NCBI GenBank assembly: GCA_020137815.1 | Contig: CM035353.1 | Location: 201,001-265,000, forward strand | Direction: 5' to 3' | DNA from: Hormiphora californensis | Lineage: Eukaryota; Ctenophora; Tentaculata; Cydippida; Pleurobrachiidae | DNA length: 64,000 nt | Part shown: piece after piece, positions 1 through 11,296 of the stretch | Position numbering within the stretch: position 1 is the stretch's first letter | How the letters are laid out: each line of letters opens with the position of its first letter | Program-made: the position numbers and the translations under genes | Notes under the pieces: generated by a model | Seen by the model: the letters and a program-made list of their open reading frames with translations, nothing else | What the model was told of the DNA's origin: nothing | The model's database searches: none

Positions 1-650
<650 letters not shown>

Positions 651-1070
651 AAGAAAGGTCAGGGAATTATAGCTTGAAAAGAGGAAGGTACACCATGTGA
701 TCTATTGAGGCCGTGGTGCAAGCTGCCTAGTGTGTGTGTATAATGTGTGCCTAACCCAGGCGTGTGTACTTGTGAAGTATTGTACAACTACTGTCTAATT
801 CTAGGCAGCTCACAACCACAGCCGCAATAGATCACTTCATGCCTTTTGCTTAATAGTGAGTTGTGATAAATAGCTATAATTTATATGCGATATGCAGTTA
901 ATGGCCAGTTATTTATAAACAAGCTTGAAATAAAGTATACATCCCTTATTTTGTGAACGATCAACGTACGAAGAAGATATTAGGCCGGCAGACAATATAT
1001 TGCGGTATAAGATATCGGTATGATAGGCAGAGCGGTGGGGTAAAATAGTCAAGATACACTACACGTATAT
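651..1070. other. No recognisable gene
   Basis: Unique-looking AT-rich sequence. I see no gene or clear repeat. Confidence 0.4.
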
Positions 1071-1754
1071 ATAGTACATAACGTTCTGCACGCAGTGCAA
1101 GCGCGCCATATACGCTCTGCACTGCAGAGCGTATATGGAGGTGAAATGCACGACAGCGGAGCTGGAGTGCATTTCACACCTATATTGCACGAGTGAAACG
1201 AGTGCGATATAGGGGCGCTTGCACCAGCCGTGCAGGACGTTATTGAGTATATATTCCGCGAGAAAACACTTTACAAGCAAAACAATCTTAATTTTGGGTG
1301 GTTACACACACAGAGATGTGACAAAACAAGGTCCAAACTAAGCAAAAACACACTCAAAAATACTAACAGACACTACTGCAACTCTTACACACAAGGGAAA
1401 CAACGTCTGATAGTTTGAAACAGTGAAAAGAAGAGAGAGATGAAGAGAGAGATGCGAGAGAGGGAGATTGGAATTCTTGGAAATAGCAAACAACAAAACG
1501 TGATAAGGGGATAATTAGTGAGAGAAAGAGGGAGAGTGAGTGTAATTTGACAGACTTTGTGTCGTGTAGTACCTTGTCAGTCATATTCTGTGTGTTTGTG
1601 TGTGATTAAGGTGTAAAAACACAGCGAGAACACATTTCTTACTTATATCCCGCTCCCTCTATATCTGCACGCTCCCGCGGAAGCACAGTGCATATTTCAG
1701 CGTGCAAATGGTCGCGCACAGCGGGAGTGATATGTGCACTCGCGGTATATATAT
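1071..1754. mobile_element. Structured dispersed repeat, copy 1
   Basis: This ~680 bp block recurs in the same orientation, with only scattered differences, at about 59219-59880. It has no long coding frame and no clear terminal inverted repeat, but both ends are rich in hairpins: a cloverleaf-like structure at 1078-1243 and a second nested structure at about 1647-1754, where an outer ATATCCCGC/GCGGTATAT stem encloses CTCCCGC/GCGGGAG. The middle is a GA-rich purine stretch. It is probably a non-autonomous transposable element; its class is unknown to me. Confidence 0.75.
1078..1243. other. Cloverleaf-like multi-hairpin
   Basis: An outer imperfect stem pairs 1078-1104 with 1215-1243 (ATAACGT..CTGCACG against CGTGCAG.ACGTTAT). 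It encloses three hairpins placed end to end: 1106-1138 (near-perfect CATATACGCTCTGCA palindrome), 1140-1180 (GGTGAAATGCAC / GTGCATTTCACACC) and 1179-1213 (CCTATATTGCAC / GTGCGATATAGG). No spacer separates the hairpins. It is conserved in copy 2 at 59226-59391. Confidence 0.8.
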
Positions 1755-2297
1755 CTTGTAAAGCAATATTGCTGCAGTTTCTAGTTATTTTGATCTATAG
1801 TATCGTCATGTACAATTTAGCTCTAGAAGTAGATCGTCTATACACTATAATTATTGTTAGACTCTTTTATCTGCGAGCTATTTTGAGCTCTCGCTAATGA
1901 TCCGTTATAGTTTCTAATAAGTGCTTGTAAGTGCTGCAGTGGTTATCATTTCCACGAAATTTTCTACAAGTTTATACGAAAAAGTGCACTTTATTTGTTT
2001 AAACTTAGTGATACGATATACCTAAACCGGCAAATGCAGGGTAGAATTTTTCTTAGAATCCGTTAGATAAACAATAAAATTTGGGTTGATAAACATAGTT
2101 CAAATTCAACAACGTTGCTTACTCAACTGTACAGAAAAGGTTGAGCGGGTCACTTGTTTTGCATTACGGCTGTTTAAGTACGATGTTAGTGCAAAGTTAA
2201 AATAGTACACTGCATTATATATACGTGAGCTGAATCTAACATCGATCAACTGCAATTCGATCATAGTGTGTTGCATAGGCTTACACCATTATACAAA
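1755..2297. other. No recognisable gene
   Basis: AT-rich sequence. I see no gene, transposon end or tandem repeat. Confidence 0.4.
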
Positions 2298-2463
<166 letters not shown>

Positions 2464-2820
2464 CTGTGTTTTCTATTGAAGGCGCCTCTATATCGTGCGA
2501 GCGAGTCTGCTGTGTGTACATGTGCACGTGAGTTGAGGCAGACGGATCTGCGTACACTTCTTATTCGGATCTGTCTTGTGTTGTTATACCTACCTATTGC
2601 TTGAGGGATCTCCTTAACAGCTATATGCGGTAGTTATATCTTAGTAGTTATATCTTAGCAGAATTAGGATTCAAGAGCAAAAACAAATGGACAGTAGATA
2701 ACTCGCATCCGTTATCCCTAGAGCAGCTTTGAGCAGCAAAGTAAAGACAATACACATTAGACGATCAGCTCTCAATTTAAGCTCAGCTAATTGTTTCACT
2801 GGTTTTGACAGTTAGCGTTG

Positions 2821-2990
2821 TTTTGCTTTCTAGATCATGGCCCATCAGTTGTGTAAACAGTGGGTCGTTAGCGACCCTAATTAGGGTTTTGCTTTCTAGA
2901 TCATGGCCCATCAGTTGAGTAAACAGTGGGTCGTTAACGACCCTAATTAGGGTGGTGTAAACAGTGGGTCGTTAACGACCCTAATTAGGG
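2821..2990. repeat. Tandem repeat with telomere-like palindrome
   Basis: Two ~66 bp units (starting 2821 and 2887) and one shortened unit (2953-2990) are arranged in tandem. Each ends in GTAAACAGTGGGTCGTTA followed by ACGACCCTAATTAGGG. The core is two overlapping palindromes, GGGTCGTTAACGACCC and CCCTAATTAGGG; the second is a head-to-head TTAGGG telomere hexamer. The block lies ~330 bp upstream of the LINE coding region and could be its 5' UTR monomers or an unrelated satellite. Confidence 0.8.
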
Positions 2991-3315
2991 TGGTGTCAGC
3001 TCTTTTATTTCTGGCCTACAAATTGCTGCAGGCTTATATTTTTTTGGTTGACAAACTACTATATGTATATCATGTTTGTAATTTATGTATAATTTATACG
3101 TGTAGCATGTAGTACCGGACAAAAGACCGGCAAAGATAGAACAAAGCTTAAAGCCATCTGCTCATCGCACGACTATTGGACACGTGTGTACAACTATAAT
3201 AGTATGGCTTGATTAGTTGTGTGCGTGATGATCATCGCCTGATCGGATTAAATTTCACAAATGGGCAAATGGCTCATGTTTAGTTGTTTTATATACTTCT
3301 AACGATGGAGGAAAA

Positions 3316-3531
3316 ATGAAGTGTGTCAATTGTGATGTAGGTGGAAGTAGAGAGGATAAGAAGTTCGCCAAATCTCACCCAGCGTCCAGCAATCTGTGTC
3401 CATTCTATGTCAATGCCAGAGGAAGGTTGATGGAGACGACTACTGGAGTAACCAAGGAGCAAAAAAACCTGTACATGACGAGGGCATGGGAGGATCTGAA
3501 AATGAAAAGGTATGGCGGATTGGTACGCTAA
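3316..3531 (+). CDS. LINE ORF1 C-terminal remnant (zinc knuckle)
   Basis: This 71-residue frame begins MKCVNC and continues to a region with SHPASSNLCPFY. The C-x2-C ... H-x6-C arrangement and the HPASS..CP wording resemble the last nucleic-acid-binding knuckle of gag-like ORF1 proteins of several LINE clades. The spacing between the Cys pair and the His is longer than usual, so the knuckle may be decayed. It overlaps the first ATG of ORF2 (3486) by ~46 bp in a different frame, as is usual for ORF1/ORF2 junctions. No further ORF1 sequence was recognised upstream. A chance frame is possible. Confidence 0.45.
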   Translation: MKCVNCDVGGSREDKKFAKSHPASSNLCPFYVNARGRLMETTTGVTKEQKNLYMTRAWEDLKMKRYGGLVR

Positions 3532-6452
3532 ATGTCCATTCGCTAATGAACAAGACAGCTGGAGTTTTGGATCACCTGGAGGATAATCAGTGTGACATCT
3601 GCCTGGTTCAAGAAACCTATCTCAAGAACTCAGACACAGCAAAAGTTCAAGAAATAAGAGAGTATGGATGGGACATTTATTCTTCTCCCAGAGCGGAAAG
3701 ATCAGGAGGAGGAATTGGAGTTTTGTACAGAAATGGGGTCAGAGTGAGATTATCTCCGACAAGGAAAACATTCAAGTCTTTCCAAGTACAGGAAGTACTT
3801 ATCGGAACGGGTGAAGGTATGGTTCGATTGTGTAATATCTATCGTCCTCCTTACACTGGAAAGGCACGGTTTACTGCTGCTTCGTTTCTTGAGGAATTTG
3901 TGGACTACTTAGCTGATGTTAACCTGCGGACTGGGTCCCCTGTCTTGATGGGTGATTTCAATTTCCAAGTACAAGACCTCTCTGACTTTTATGCAGAGAA
4001 GTTCCTAAAGCTCCTTGATTCTTTTGGGCTGGAGCAACTCACTCCATGTCAGCCGACCCACACCAGAGGTGGAACGCTTGATCTGGTGATCTGGCAGAGT
4101 GATATCAAAACGAAGTTTCGATCTGTGGAAATACTGAAGGATGGTACTGAATCAGACCATTATATGGTTCTGAGTGAACTGGTCACTAAAACTGAGGATG
4201 TGGATTTTCGAAGCAAGCAACAAATTGACATGTACAGAGACTTTAAATCTGTGGATCCTGAACTGTTCAGGAAAGCATTGCGGAACCTTGGACTAGAGGA
4301 TCTTCTTGTAGCTGAATCACCCGAGGAAAACTTCCAGATCTATGAGAGGACTCTTGGCAACCTTGTGGAGAAATCTGTTGAACTCAAGAAAAGACGAAGA
4401 GGGAAGAAGTTAAGGCCGTGGAGAGAAGATGAAAGTGTCAAAGACGTGCTGAAACTACGCAGACGTGCTGAGAGGGCTTGGCGGAAGAACAAGACTCCGA
4501 TACGGAAAGCCCAGTTGAATGACTTGAAGAGACAGTTTGGAAAAGTGGACAAGGACGCGAGGATTGGTTTCAACAAGAAAAATCTAGAGGAGTCAAAAGG
4601 TGATCCTAAAGTTTTGCAACGGAAGGTTAACCGCCTCCTGGGCAAAGCTGAGAGTATCCTACCGGAATCTGGTAATGATGGAAAGCTAGCAGAGGACTTC
4701 GCGGAATTTTTCAGTAGTAAAGTGGATAAGATCCGTACATCAGTGTTTGAGGAACAAAGTGATCTGGAGGATGGAGAGGCTCTGAGGACTGATCCGGAAT
4801 GCAAGCTTGCTCAGTTTGAGGAGGTGTCTGTGGAATACATCAAGGGCCTTATCAAGGATATGCCGGACAAGACATGTGATCTGGATATCATCCCCACTTG
4901 GTTGGTGAAGGGATGTATTCATGAATTCGCCCCGTGGATTACTACGCTGGTTAATGGATCTATTAGGAGTTCGACTGTTCCAGAGGCGTTCCAGCAAGCC
5001 CTAGTGTTTCCTACGATAAAGAATGCTCAAGGTGACCGTGATAGTTTGCAGAACTATCGGCCAGTGTCAAACCTGCTGTTTATCTCGAAGGTTCTCGAGA
5101 AGGTAGTATTGGATCAATTGACCTGCTACCTGGAGGATAACAGCCTACTGAACAAGAACCAATCAGGATATAGGGTTGGCCATAGTTGTGAAACCTTGTT
5201 AACCGGTATGTTTGAGGATCTACTTGAGGAAATGGATAGAGGAAATGTCATGGCACTTCTTTTACTGGACATGAGTGCTGCATTCGACACCGTTGACCAC
5301 ACTAAGCTGGTCCAAGTGTTGAATAGTCGGTTTGGAATCTGTGGAGCAGCGCTCAATTGGTTTGAGAGCTACCTTGGAAGCAGAAGCTACAGAGTTAATG
5401 TTCGAGGAAAACTCTCTGGAATTGTCAAGCTAGTATGTGGTGTCCCACAGGGTTCTCTGTTGGGACCTGTCTTGTTCCTGCTGTATGTGGAGGAACTCCA
5501 AGACCTTGTTGAACAGTATGGGCTGAGGATAAAACTGTATGCTGATGACTCACAGTTATATATGAGTCTGGTTCCTCATGATGATGAAGGATGGCTAGCA
5601 GTGAAAGGTAATGCTGAGGATTGTTTAAAGGAGGTGAAGGATTGGATGGTGAAGCACTGGCTGAGGTGTAATGAGGCCAAAACGGAGCTATTGTTACTTG
5701 GAAAGAGTGGAGCTCTAGAGAAGCTAGCCTATGAACCCTCAATTGTTTTTGGAGGCACGGAAATCTTTCCAGTGGATTTTAAAGGAACTACAGGTAAAAC
5801 CCTTGGTGTCTACCTTGACAGCCAACTCACTATGGAACGACAGGTTAACAGTGTCAAGAGACAGTGTGGTATGATCCTGAGGAACCTTTGGCAGATCAAT
5901 CGATGTTTGGACCAGTCTATGAAGATCCTCCTTGTCAAACAGTTAGTTATTTCGAGGTTGGACTACTGTAACATACTGTATTGTGGACTCCCGAAGAAAC
6001 ACATCAACAGCCTACAGAAAACACTCAACTCTTGTGTTCGGTTCGTCTATGGTCTACACGGACATCAAGATGATTATGCTCCCTACCTGAAGGAAATGCA
6101 TGTCCTTCCTATTGAACAGAGGATTGTGTTCAAGGCATGTCTTACAGCTTATAAGGTCGTTCATCGAACTGCTCCAGATTATCTAGCCGACAAAGTGCCA
6201 GCGTGTGAGGATGTGGATAGCTTGCGTTTTACCAGAGCCAATGCTGTTCCGGATGAGTTCAGGCTCCAGTACCCGAAACTCTCAAGTGTCAACGCTAATT
6301 CTAAATTGAGGAGAAGGCGACCTTCTGTATTTCTACCCAGTCTGTGGAACGAACTTCCTTTGGACATCAGATCTCTTCTGTCTGTTGATTCCTTCAAGAC
6401 AAGACTTAAGACCCGACTCTTCACTGAGGCTTATGGCGTAAGTACTTCCTGA
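3486..6452 (+). CDS. LINE ORF2: endonuclease-reverse transcriptase
   Basis: The protein cleaves target DNA and copies the element's RNA at the nick. The frame is open from 3396, but the first ATG is at 3486, just before the apurinic-like endonuclease domain, which begins with IGTLNVHSLMNK and has VQETYL, IYRPP, LMGDFN and SDHYMV blocks over roughly residues 15-240. A basic linker follows (~300-400). The reverse transcriptase spans ~520-770: NYRPVSNL, DMSAAFDTVDH, VPQGSLLGP and the catalytic YADDS. The C-terminal domain continues to ~residue 988 and ends in a region rich in Leu and Arg. Length is normal for an L2/CR1-type ORF2. No inactivating change is visible, so it may be active or recently so. 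Confidence 0.95.
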   Translation: MGGSENEKVWRIGTLNVHSLMNKTAGVLDHLEDNQCDICLVQETYLKNSDTAKVQEIREYGWDIYSSPRAERSGGGIGVLYRNGVRVRLSPTRKTFKSFQVQEVLIGTGEGMVRLCNIYRPPYTGKARFTAASFLEEFVDYLADVNLRTGSPVLMGDFNFQVQDLSDFYAEKFLKLLDSFGLEQLTPCQPTHTRGGTLDLVIWQSDIKTKFRSVEILKDGTESDHYMVLSELVTKTEDVDFRSKQQIDMYRDFKSVDPELFRKALRNLGLEDLLVAESPEENFQIYERTLGNLVEKSVELKKRRRGKKLRPWREDESVKDVLKLRRRAERAWRKNKTPIRKAQLNDLKRQFGKVDKDARIGFNKKNLEESKGDPKVLQRKVNRLLGKAESILPESGNDGKLAEDFAEFFSSKVDKIRTSVFEEQSDLEDGEALRTDPECKLAQFEEVSVEYIKGLIKDMPDKTCDLDIIPTWLVKGCIHEFAPWITTLVNGSIRSSTVPEAFQQALVFPTIKNAQGDRDSLQNYRPVSNLLFISKVLEKVVLDQLTCYLEDNSLLNKNQSGYRVGHSCETLLTGMFEDLLEEMDRGNVMALLLLDMSAAFDTVDHTKLVQVLNSRFGICGAALNWFESYLGSRSYRVNVRGKLSGIVKLVCGVPQGSLLGPVLFLLYVEELQDLVEQYGLRIKLYADDSQLYMSLVPHDDEGWLAVKGNAEDCLKEVKDWMVKHWLRCNEAKTELLLLGKSGALEKLAYEPSIVFGGTEIFPVDFKGTTGKTLGVYLDSQLTMERQVNSVKRQCGMILRNLWQINRCLDQSMKILLVKQLVISRLDYCNILYCGLPKKHINSLQKTLNSCVRFVYGLHGHQDDYAPYLKEMHVLPIEQRIVFKACLTAYKVVHRTAPDYLADKVPACEDVDSLRFTRANAVPDEFRLQYPKLSSVNANSKLRRRRPSVFLPSLWNELPLDIRSLLSVDSFKTRLKTRLFTEAYGVSTS

Positions 6453-6957
6453 AGGCTTGTATCAGTTTTTATCTCCAGTGTGTTTGGAACAGTTGTATCG
6501 GTTTTTATATTAAGCATTTTTTGAGGGTTTGAAGCACGAGTGGACAGAGTGTGAAGCAGTGTGAATTTTGTATACCAAGGATTCTTTTTGGACAGTTTAT
6601 CATTATATGTCAGTTATTTTCTTCAGTTTTTTCCCACGATATGTGAGCCGTTGTAAGTCAGTTATATTCCATTATGGTCTTGATAGAGTAAATTTTTTCC
6701 CTAGCTTTGTATCCCGCTCTGATTGTCTTTCAGTGGCAGCAGTTATCTCTTGATCTGTTGCCCCTGGAGGATATGGGCGGAATATAAGCACGTCTATTAT
6801 TATTATTATTACACGTGATGCAGCAATATTCATACTCAGCATCAGGAATTAATGAATTCTTGTGTCTCACTATATATTCTTATATCACAAAATGCAATAT
6901 TATCTTGTAGCCTGAGCAATAATATGAGTGTGTGTAAATATATCAGTTACTCGGTTA

Positions 6958-7211
6958 GGGGAAACTCTAACTGAATGGACGCGCAGTAATGGCAGCCCAT
7001 CAACTGTAAAAATCTAACTGATAATGGGAGCCATCACTCTGGGCGCGCCATGATTTGCCACATTCTGCTCGTAAAAAAGGCCTTTACGTAGCGCGCAATG
7101 ACAAACACACGGACATTGTCGCGCGTTCTGTCCATCATTCCTTCCATCCAGTTAGATTTTTACGGTTGATGGGACGCCATTACTGCGCGTCCATTCAATT
7201 AGAGTTTCCCC
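6958..7211. mobile_element. PIF/Harbinger-like MITE (TTA duplication)
   Basis: A 254-bp element is bounded by GGGGAAACTCTAA and TTAGAGTTTCCCC and flanked on both sides by TTA (6955-6957 and 7212-7214). The inverted ends extend ~60 bp with few mismatches. A 3-bp TTA duplication with G-rich ends is the signature of Tourist-type Harbinger MITEs. No transposase is present. Confidence 0.85.
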
Positions 7212-7253
7212 TTACTAAGTTTAGTTAGTCTAGAGTGTGTGAAGAGAAAAAAA

Positions 7254-7395
<142 letters not shown>

Positions 7396-7567
7396 AGAGA
7401 GATCACTATATAGATACATTTTTAGGTTCCTTACTAATTATATACTCCACTAATGTATCCCGTGTGATATTATGCACATTACTCACCACATGGCACATGT
7501 GGACCTTATGTTTCCCCCAGTTGTTTGCTATGTCTACACCTACATTAGATGTAGCTTGTATTATAGA

Positions 7568-7966
7568 AGAATTGTACAGTACACATTAAATTGTACAGTA
7601 CACACTAAATTGTACAGTACACACTAAATTGTACATTACACACTAAATTGTACAGTACACACTAAATTGTACAGTACACACTAAATTGTACAGTACACAC
7701 TAAATTGTACAGTACACACTAAATTGTACAGTACACACTAAATTGTACAGTACACACTAAATTGTACAGTACACACTAAATTGTACAGTACACACTAAAT
7801 TGTACAGTACACACTAAATTGTACAGTACACACTAAATTGTACAGTACACACTAAATTGTACAGTACACACTAAATTGTACAGTACACACTAAATTGTAC
7901 AGTACACACTAAATTGTACAGTACACACTAAATTGTACAGTACACACTAAATTGTACAGTACACAG
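7568..7966. repeat. 19-bp minisatellite
   Basis: About 21 nearly identical head-to-tail copies of a 19-bp unit, TACAGTACACACTAAATTG. Only the first units and one copy near 7630 differ, so the array is homogeneous and probably young. The flanks (7397-7567 and 7970-8224) hold no gene that I can see. Confidence 0.95.
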
Positions 7967-8228
7967 TGTGTGTACTACACACTAAGTCTACCATAAACTC
8001 CTAAAGGTTGATTCAACCTGGTTGAATGTTTTGAAAATGGAAATATGAAATGTAATTGAGAGTGCTTGTGAGCTGGTCTAGAAAGTGAATTGTTGTATTT
8101 GTGCATGTTAACTTGTTATAATACTGTGCTTGTGTACATGTAAAGCATGTAAAACATGTAATGTATACGATCCTAAAAGTATTTCGAAATTGGTCGCTCG
8201 AGCCAGAAGAAACTAATATATAACTTAA

Positions 8229-9532
8229 GGGTACACCTGGCTTTTTTCATCATCGAGTGCCCAACCAAATGACTTCACCAGGGTTTAGGCCATACAAAAT
8301 GGACCTCAAATATGCAATTTTAGCCCTAAAGTCGAATTCATATTTTTGCTACAGCCTATTTTCAAAGTGGCGTTTTTTCAATTTTTGTTGAAATTTTTAA
8401 CCTCAGGACCACTTTTTTTGAGATAGAAACATTAAATTCTTGGAATTTGAAGAGAATATAAAGGTGAATAAGCCCAAAGAAGGATTTTTGAAATGGAGCT
8501 TATTTCTGGCCATGAGAACGGTTTACTTTTTTGCTTCTTTGACACGCTGGCTGAGAATGTTCCCATGCTTCATTAGAGATGAAAATCTGGAAATAGTTGC
8601 TCAAAACGATTATCTATGTGGCCCAAAAATTTTGGAACTTTCCCGCCAAAGATGTGGTGTACAGAGCTTTTTTTGTGAAACCTGTCTTTTTGAAAAAGAG
8701 GGAAATTCCCTGTATCTCAAAAACGGATGATCGTAGAGACCTGGGACCGAGCTTAATCGATTCAGAAGGTTCGATTTTGGGGGGGTCTTCTGAGAGACAT
8801 TTTGCTCCTACTCCAACCGTTTTTGCTGTAATTGCGAAAAAGGTATCAGCAAGTAAGGGGGAAATCAGCCCGAAGCAGGCTACTGGAATAGAGTTGTTTC
8901 CCCTTTTCATAGAATTGGTTTTTTTGCAATTACAGCAAAATCGGTTGGAGTAGGAGCAAAATGTCTCTCAGAAGACCCCCCCAAAATCGAACCTTCTGAA
9001 TCGATTAAGCTCGGTCCCAGGTCTCTACGATCATCCGTTTTTGAGATACAGGGAATTTCCCTCTTTTTCAAAAAGACAGGTTTCACAAAAAAAGCTCTGT
9101 ACACCACATCTTTGGCGGGAAAGTTCCAAAATTTTTGGGCCACATAGATAATCGTTTTGAGCAACTATTTCCAGATTTTCATCTCTAATGAAGCATGGGA
9201 ACATTCTCAGCCAGCGTGTCAAAGAAGCAAAAAAGTAAACCGTTCTCATGGCCAGAAATAAGCTCCATTTCAAAAATCCTTCTTTGGGCTTATTCACCTT
9301 TATATTCTCTTCAAATTCCAAGAATTTAATGTTTCTATCTCAAAAAAAGTGGTCCTGAGGTTAAAAATTTCAACAAAAATTGAAAAAACGCCACTTTGAA
9401 AATAGGCTGTAGCAAAAATATGAATTCGACTTTAGGGCTAAAATTGCATATTTGAGGTCCATTTTGTATGGCCTAAACCCTGGTGAAGTCATTTGGTTGG
9501 GCACTCGATGATGAAAAACGCCAGGTGTACCC
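8229..9532. mobile_element. Foldback element with TTAA duplication
   Basis: Two arms of ~610 bp (about 8229-8842 and 8919-9532) are almost perfect inverted copies separated by a ~75 bp spacer. The ends read GGGTACACCTGGC and GCCAGGTGTACCC and are flanked by TTAA at 8225-8228 and 9533-9536. TTAA duplication is the hallmark of piggyBac-type transposition. Each arm contains the same 96-residue open frame (8440-8730 plus, 9031-9321 minus); it resembles nothing I know and may be coincidental. The near identity of the arms suggests recent formation or gene conversion. Confidence 0.85.
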
Positions 9533-9536
9533 TTAA

Positions 9537-10140
9537 ATTATATATAACTAGCGCACCCATTGGGTGCGCCTCAAGTAAGGGCTTTTTGATAACCCACCCG
9601 GCTTCGCCGGGCGGTTCTTTTCGCCCCTTTCAACGTCAATAACACGGTTGCCATGACAACTGAGTTGGTAACTATGGAGACTGGCATGTTAAAAGTTATT
9701 CGAAAATATTAACAAACTTCCACTGAAGTTCCAAAAGTGTAAACAACAGCTTTACAGCTTTGGTCACTTAAAGTGTTTTATGAAGGAGCAGACTGTCGCT
9801 TAGATACCGCTGAACGAACGACTTCGACGACGTTCATCTCCAAATTATAATAGAGATTAATGGTACACAAACTGGTACACAAACTAGGGTACACAAACTA
9901 CCGATTTATTTCTAGATTGATACGATACAGAGCAAAATGTACAACTCCAGCCACTCTGTTTGTGATATCTCTTTTTACTTCCCTCGAACCACGATCATCA
10001 TGCACTTAAGATACAGCTCGATTTTACCAATTGATGAATCACTCAATGTTGTCTTTAGCGATGATGTATTGTTTGTCTTGTTCCCCTGACACCTTGATAC
10101 ATGCGGCGTGATCAAGATGTTGATACTTCTTTATTACAAC
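9537..10140. other. Gene-free stretch with two short hairpins
   Basis: Next to the foldback element are two compact stem-loops, GCGCACCCATTGGGTGCGC (about 9549-9567) and CCCGGCTTCGCCGGG (about 9596-9612). The rest shows no gene. Confidence 0.5.
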
Positions 10141-10455
10141 ATTGGAATTTGGGCCGGGGCCAAGGCCAGAAAAGCAAAATCCGCCCTAAAATCGAAAATT
10201 GGCCCGGCTTTTTTGCAGAGCATGGCCAAATATGTTTGCCTTTTTTCTTGATAATTTTTGGTTTTTTATGGCCTAATTGCTTTTTGACCGGGCTTTTTTG
10301 ATCGGATTTTTATGATCTGGCTTTTTCGGCTTTTCATACATGAAAAGACCAATTTTTAAGGCTTATTGGTAAATTTAAAATAACCCAAAAAAGAAGGGCC
10401 AAAAAAGCCAACCCCACCCTAAATCCGGGATTGATCTGGCTTCCCTCCCCAATGT
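10140..10455. repeat. Dispersed repeat rich in GCCAAAAAAGCC
   Basis: This block ends in a segment whose reverse complement is similar to the sequence at 33322-33356 (GGGAGG..AAGCCAGATC.ATCCCGG). Both regions are full of AAAAGCC/GGCTTTTT words that can pair with each other. Probably a decayed non-autonomous transposon. Confidence 0.5.
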
Positions 10456-10710
10456 GCATTCATTGACGTGTTGTTGATAAGCTTTAATCAGATTATAGCT
10501 CATGTAATAGTTACCTGTTTTTATTTTGATAATAACCCGTATAACTAGCTGAGATGAATCATGTACATTTCCTCATTAATCTAAGTTTGGCATAATTGTG
10601 TGTTAATTTATCTAATCTTTGACCATCTAATAGATGATCTATAGGTGATGAATTGATATATTATCTTCTACATATGAATAAATCAGCACCAATCAATCAG
10701 TGGGTCCCTA

Positions 10711-10786
10711 TTGCCTGGCTAGACTGTGTTTCGGGCGCCCCGCACCTACCTTTACAAATGTAAAGGGAGGGTTAGAACATAACAAG
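10711..10786. mobile_element. Short repeat, TTGCCTGGCTAGAC...AACAA family
   Basis: The element contains TTTACAAATGTAAAGG followed by AGGGTTAGAACATAACAA. Related copies lie at 43099-43239 and 57349-57408. Flanks GGTCCCTA and GGTTCCTA form an 8-bp duplication with one mismatch. Confidence 0.55.
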
Positions 10787-10968
10787 GTTCCTATTGCCCC
10801 AGGATAGGATCTCTGTCATCATACATGTATCTGTATAATACCTTTATTTTAGCTTGTACCTAATCCGTGGCTTGTTAATGTTATACACACAGAGTGACGC
10901 AGATTGCTGTGATCTCATTTCTCACTGCCACTACCGCCCTTGATTTGTGTATGTTTCAACAAGGAAAG

Positions 10969-10973
<5 letters not shown>

Positions 10974-11041
<68 letters not shown>
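10974..11041. repeat. (GA)n microsatellite
   Basis: GA tract with one AAAG interruption. Confidence 0.95.
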
Positions 11042-11042
<1 letters not shown>

Positions 11043-11165
11043 AGACAAAAAGAGAGGGAATTAGCGCTAGCTGCGAGGTGGTAAAAATAGGACCGTGTCA
11101 GCAGCTGTGGGAGCAAGCTGGTTTGTTCAACACAAGCTTTTTGCCAACTATCTATAAACTATAAT

Positions 11166-11192
11166 CTCTTTCTCTCTCTCTCTCTCCTTCTC

Positions 11193-11290
<98 letters not shown>

Positions 11291-11296
11291 CTCTCT
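11166..11296. repeat. (CT)n microsatellite
   Basis: CT tract ~125 bp after a GA tract. The two could pair as an imperfect inverted repeat around 11042-11165. Confidence 0.95.

Larger units (their letters stand above)
3300..6811 (+). mobile_element. Non-LTR retrotransposon (LINE, L2/CR1-like)
   Basis: One element contains the end of ORF1 (3316-3531), a long intact ORF2 (endonuclease plus reverse transcriptase) and a 3' UTR that ends in a short (ATT)n run at 6794-6811, a 3' tail style common in the L2/CR1 group. The reverse transcriptase motifs, especially DMSAAFDTVDH and YADDSQLY, also fit that group. The 5' end is uncertain: only the zinc-knuckle end of ORF1 is seen, so the copy is probably 5'-truncated or degenerate in ORF1. 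I could not find a target-site duplication. ORF2 has no stop or frameshift over ~990 codons, which argues for recent insertion. Confidence 0.88.

Noticed and set aside
1059-1584. Open frames in the structured dispersed repeat, similar in both copies
   Set aside because: The similarity follows from DNA identity, the frames differ in length between copies, and no protein family is recognised.
7568-7966. CRISPR-like regular array
   Set aside because: The units are directly adjacent with no spacers, and the genome is eukaryotic; it is a minisatellite.
8440-8730. 96-residue open frame inside the TTAA foldback, duplicated at 9031-9321
   Set aside because: It has no recognised motif and is identical only because the arms are inverted copies, so I did not call it a gene.
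10711-10786. Possible tRNA or SINE head
   Set aside because: No A box, B box or cloverleaf with anticodon arm could be made; the sequence behaves like a short repeat with flanking duplication.
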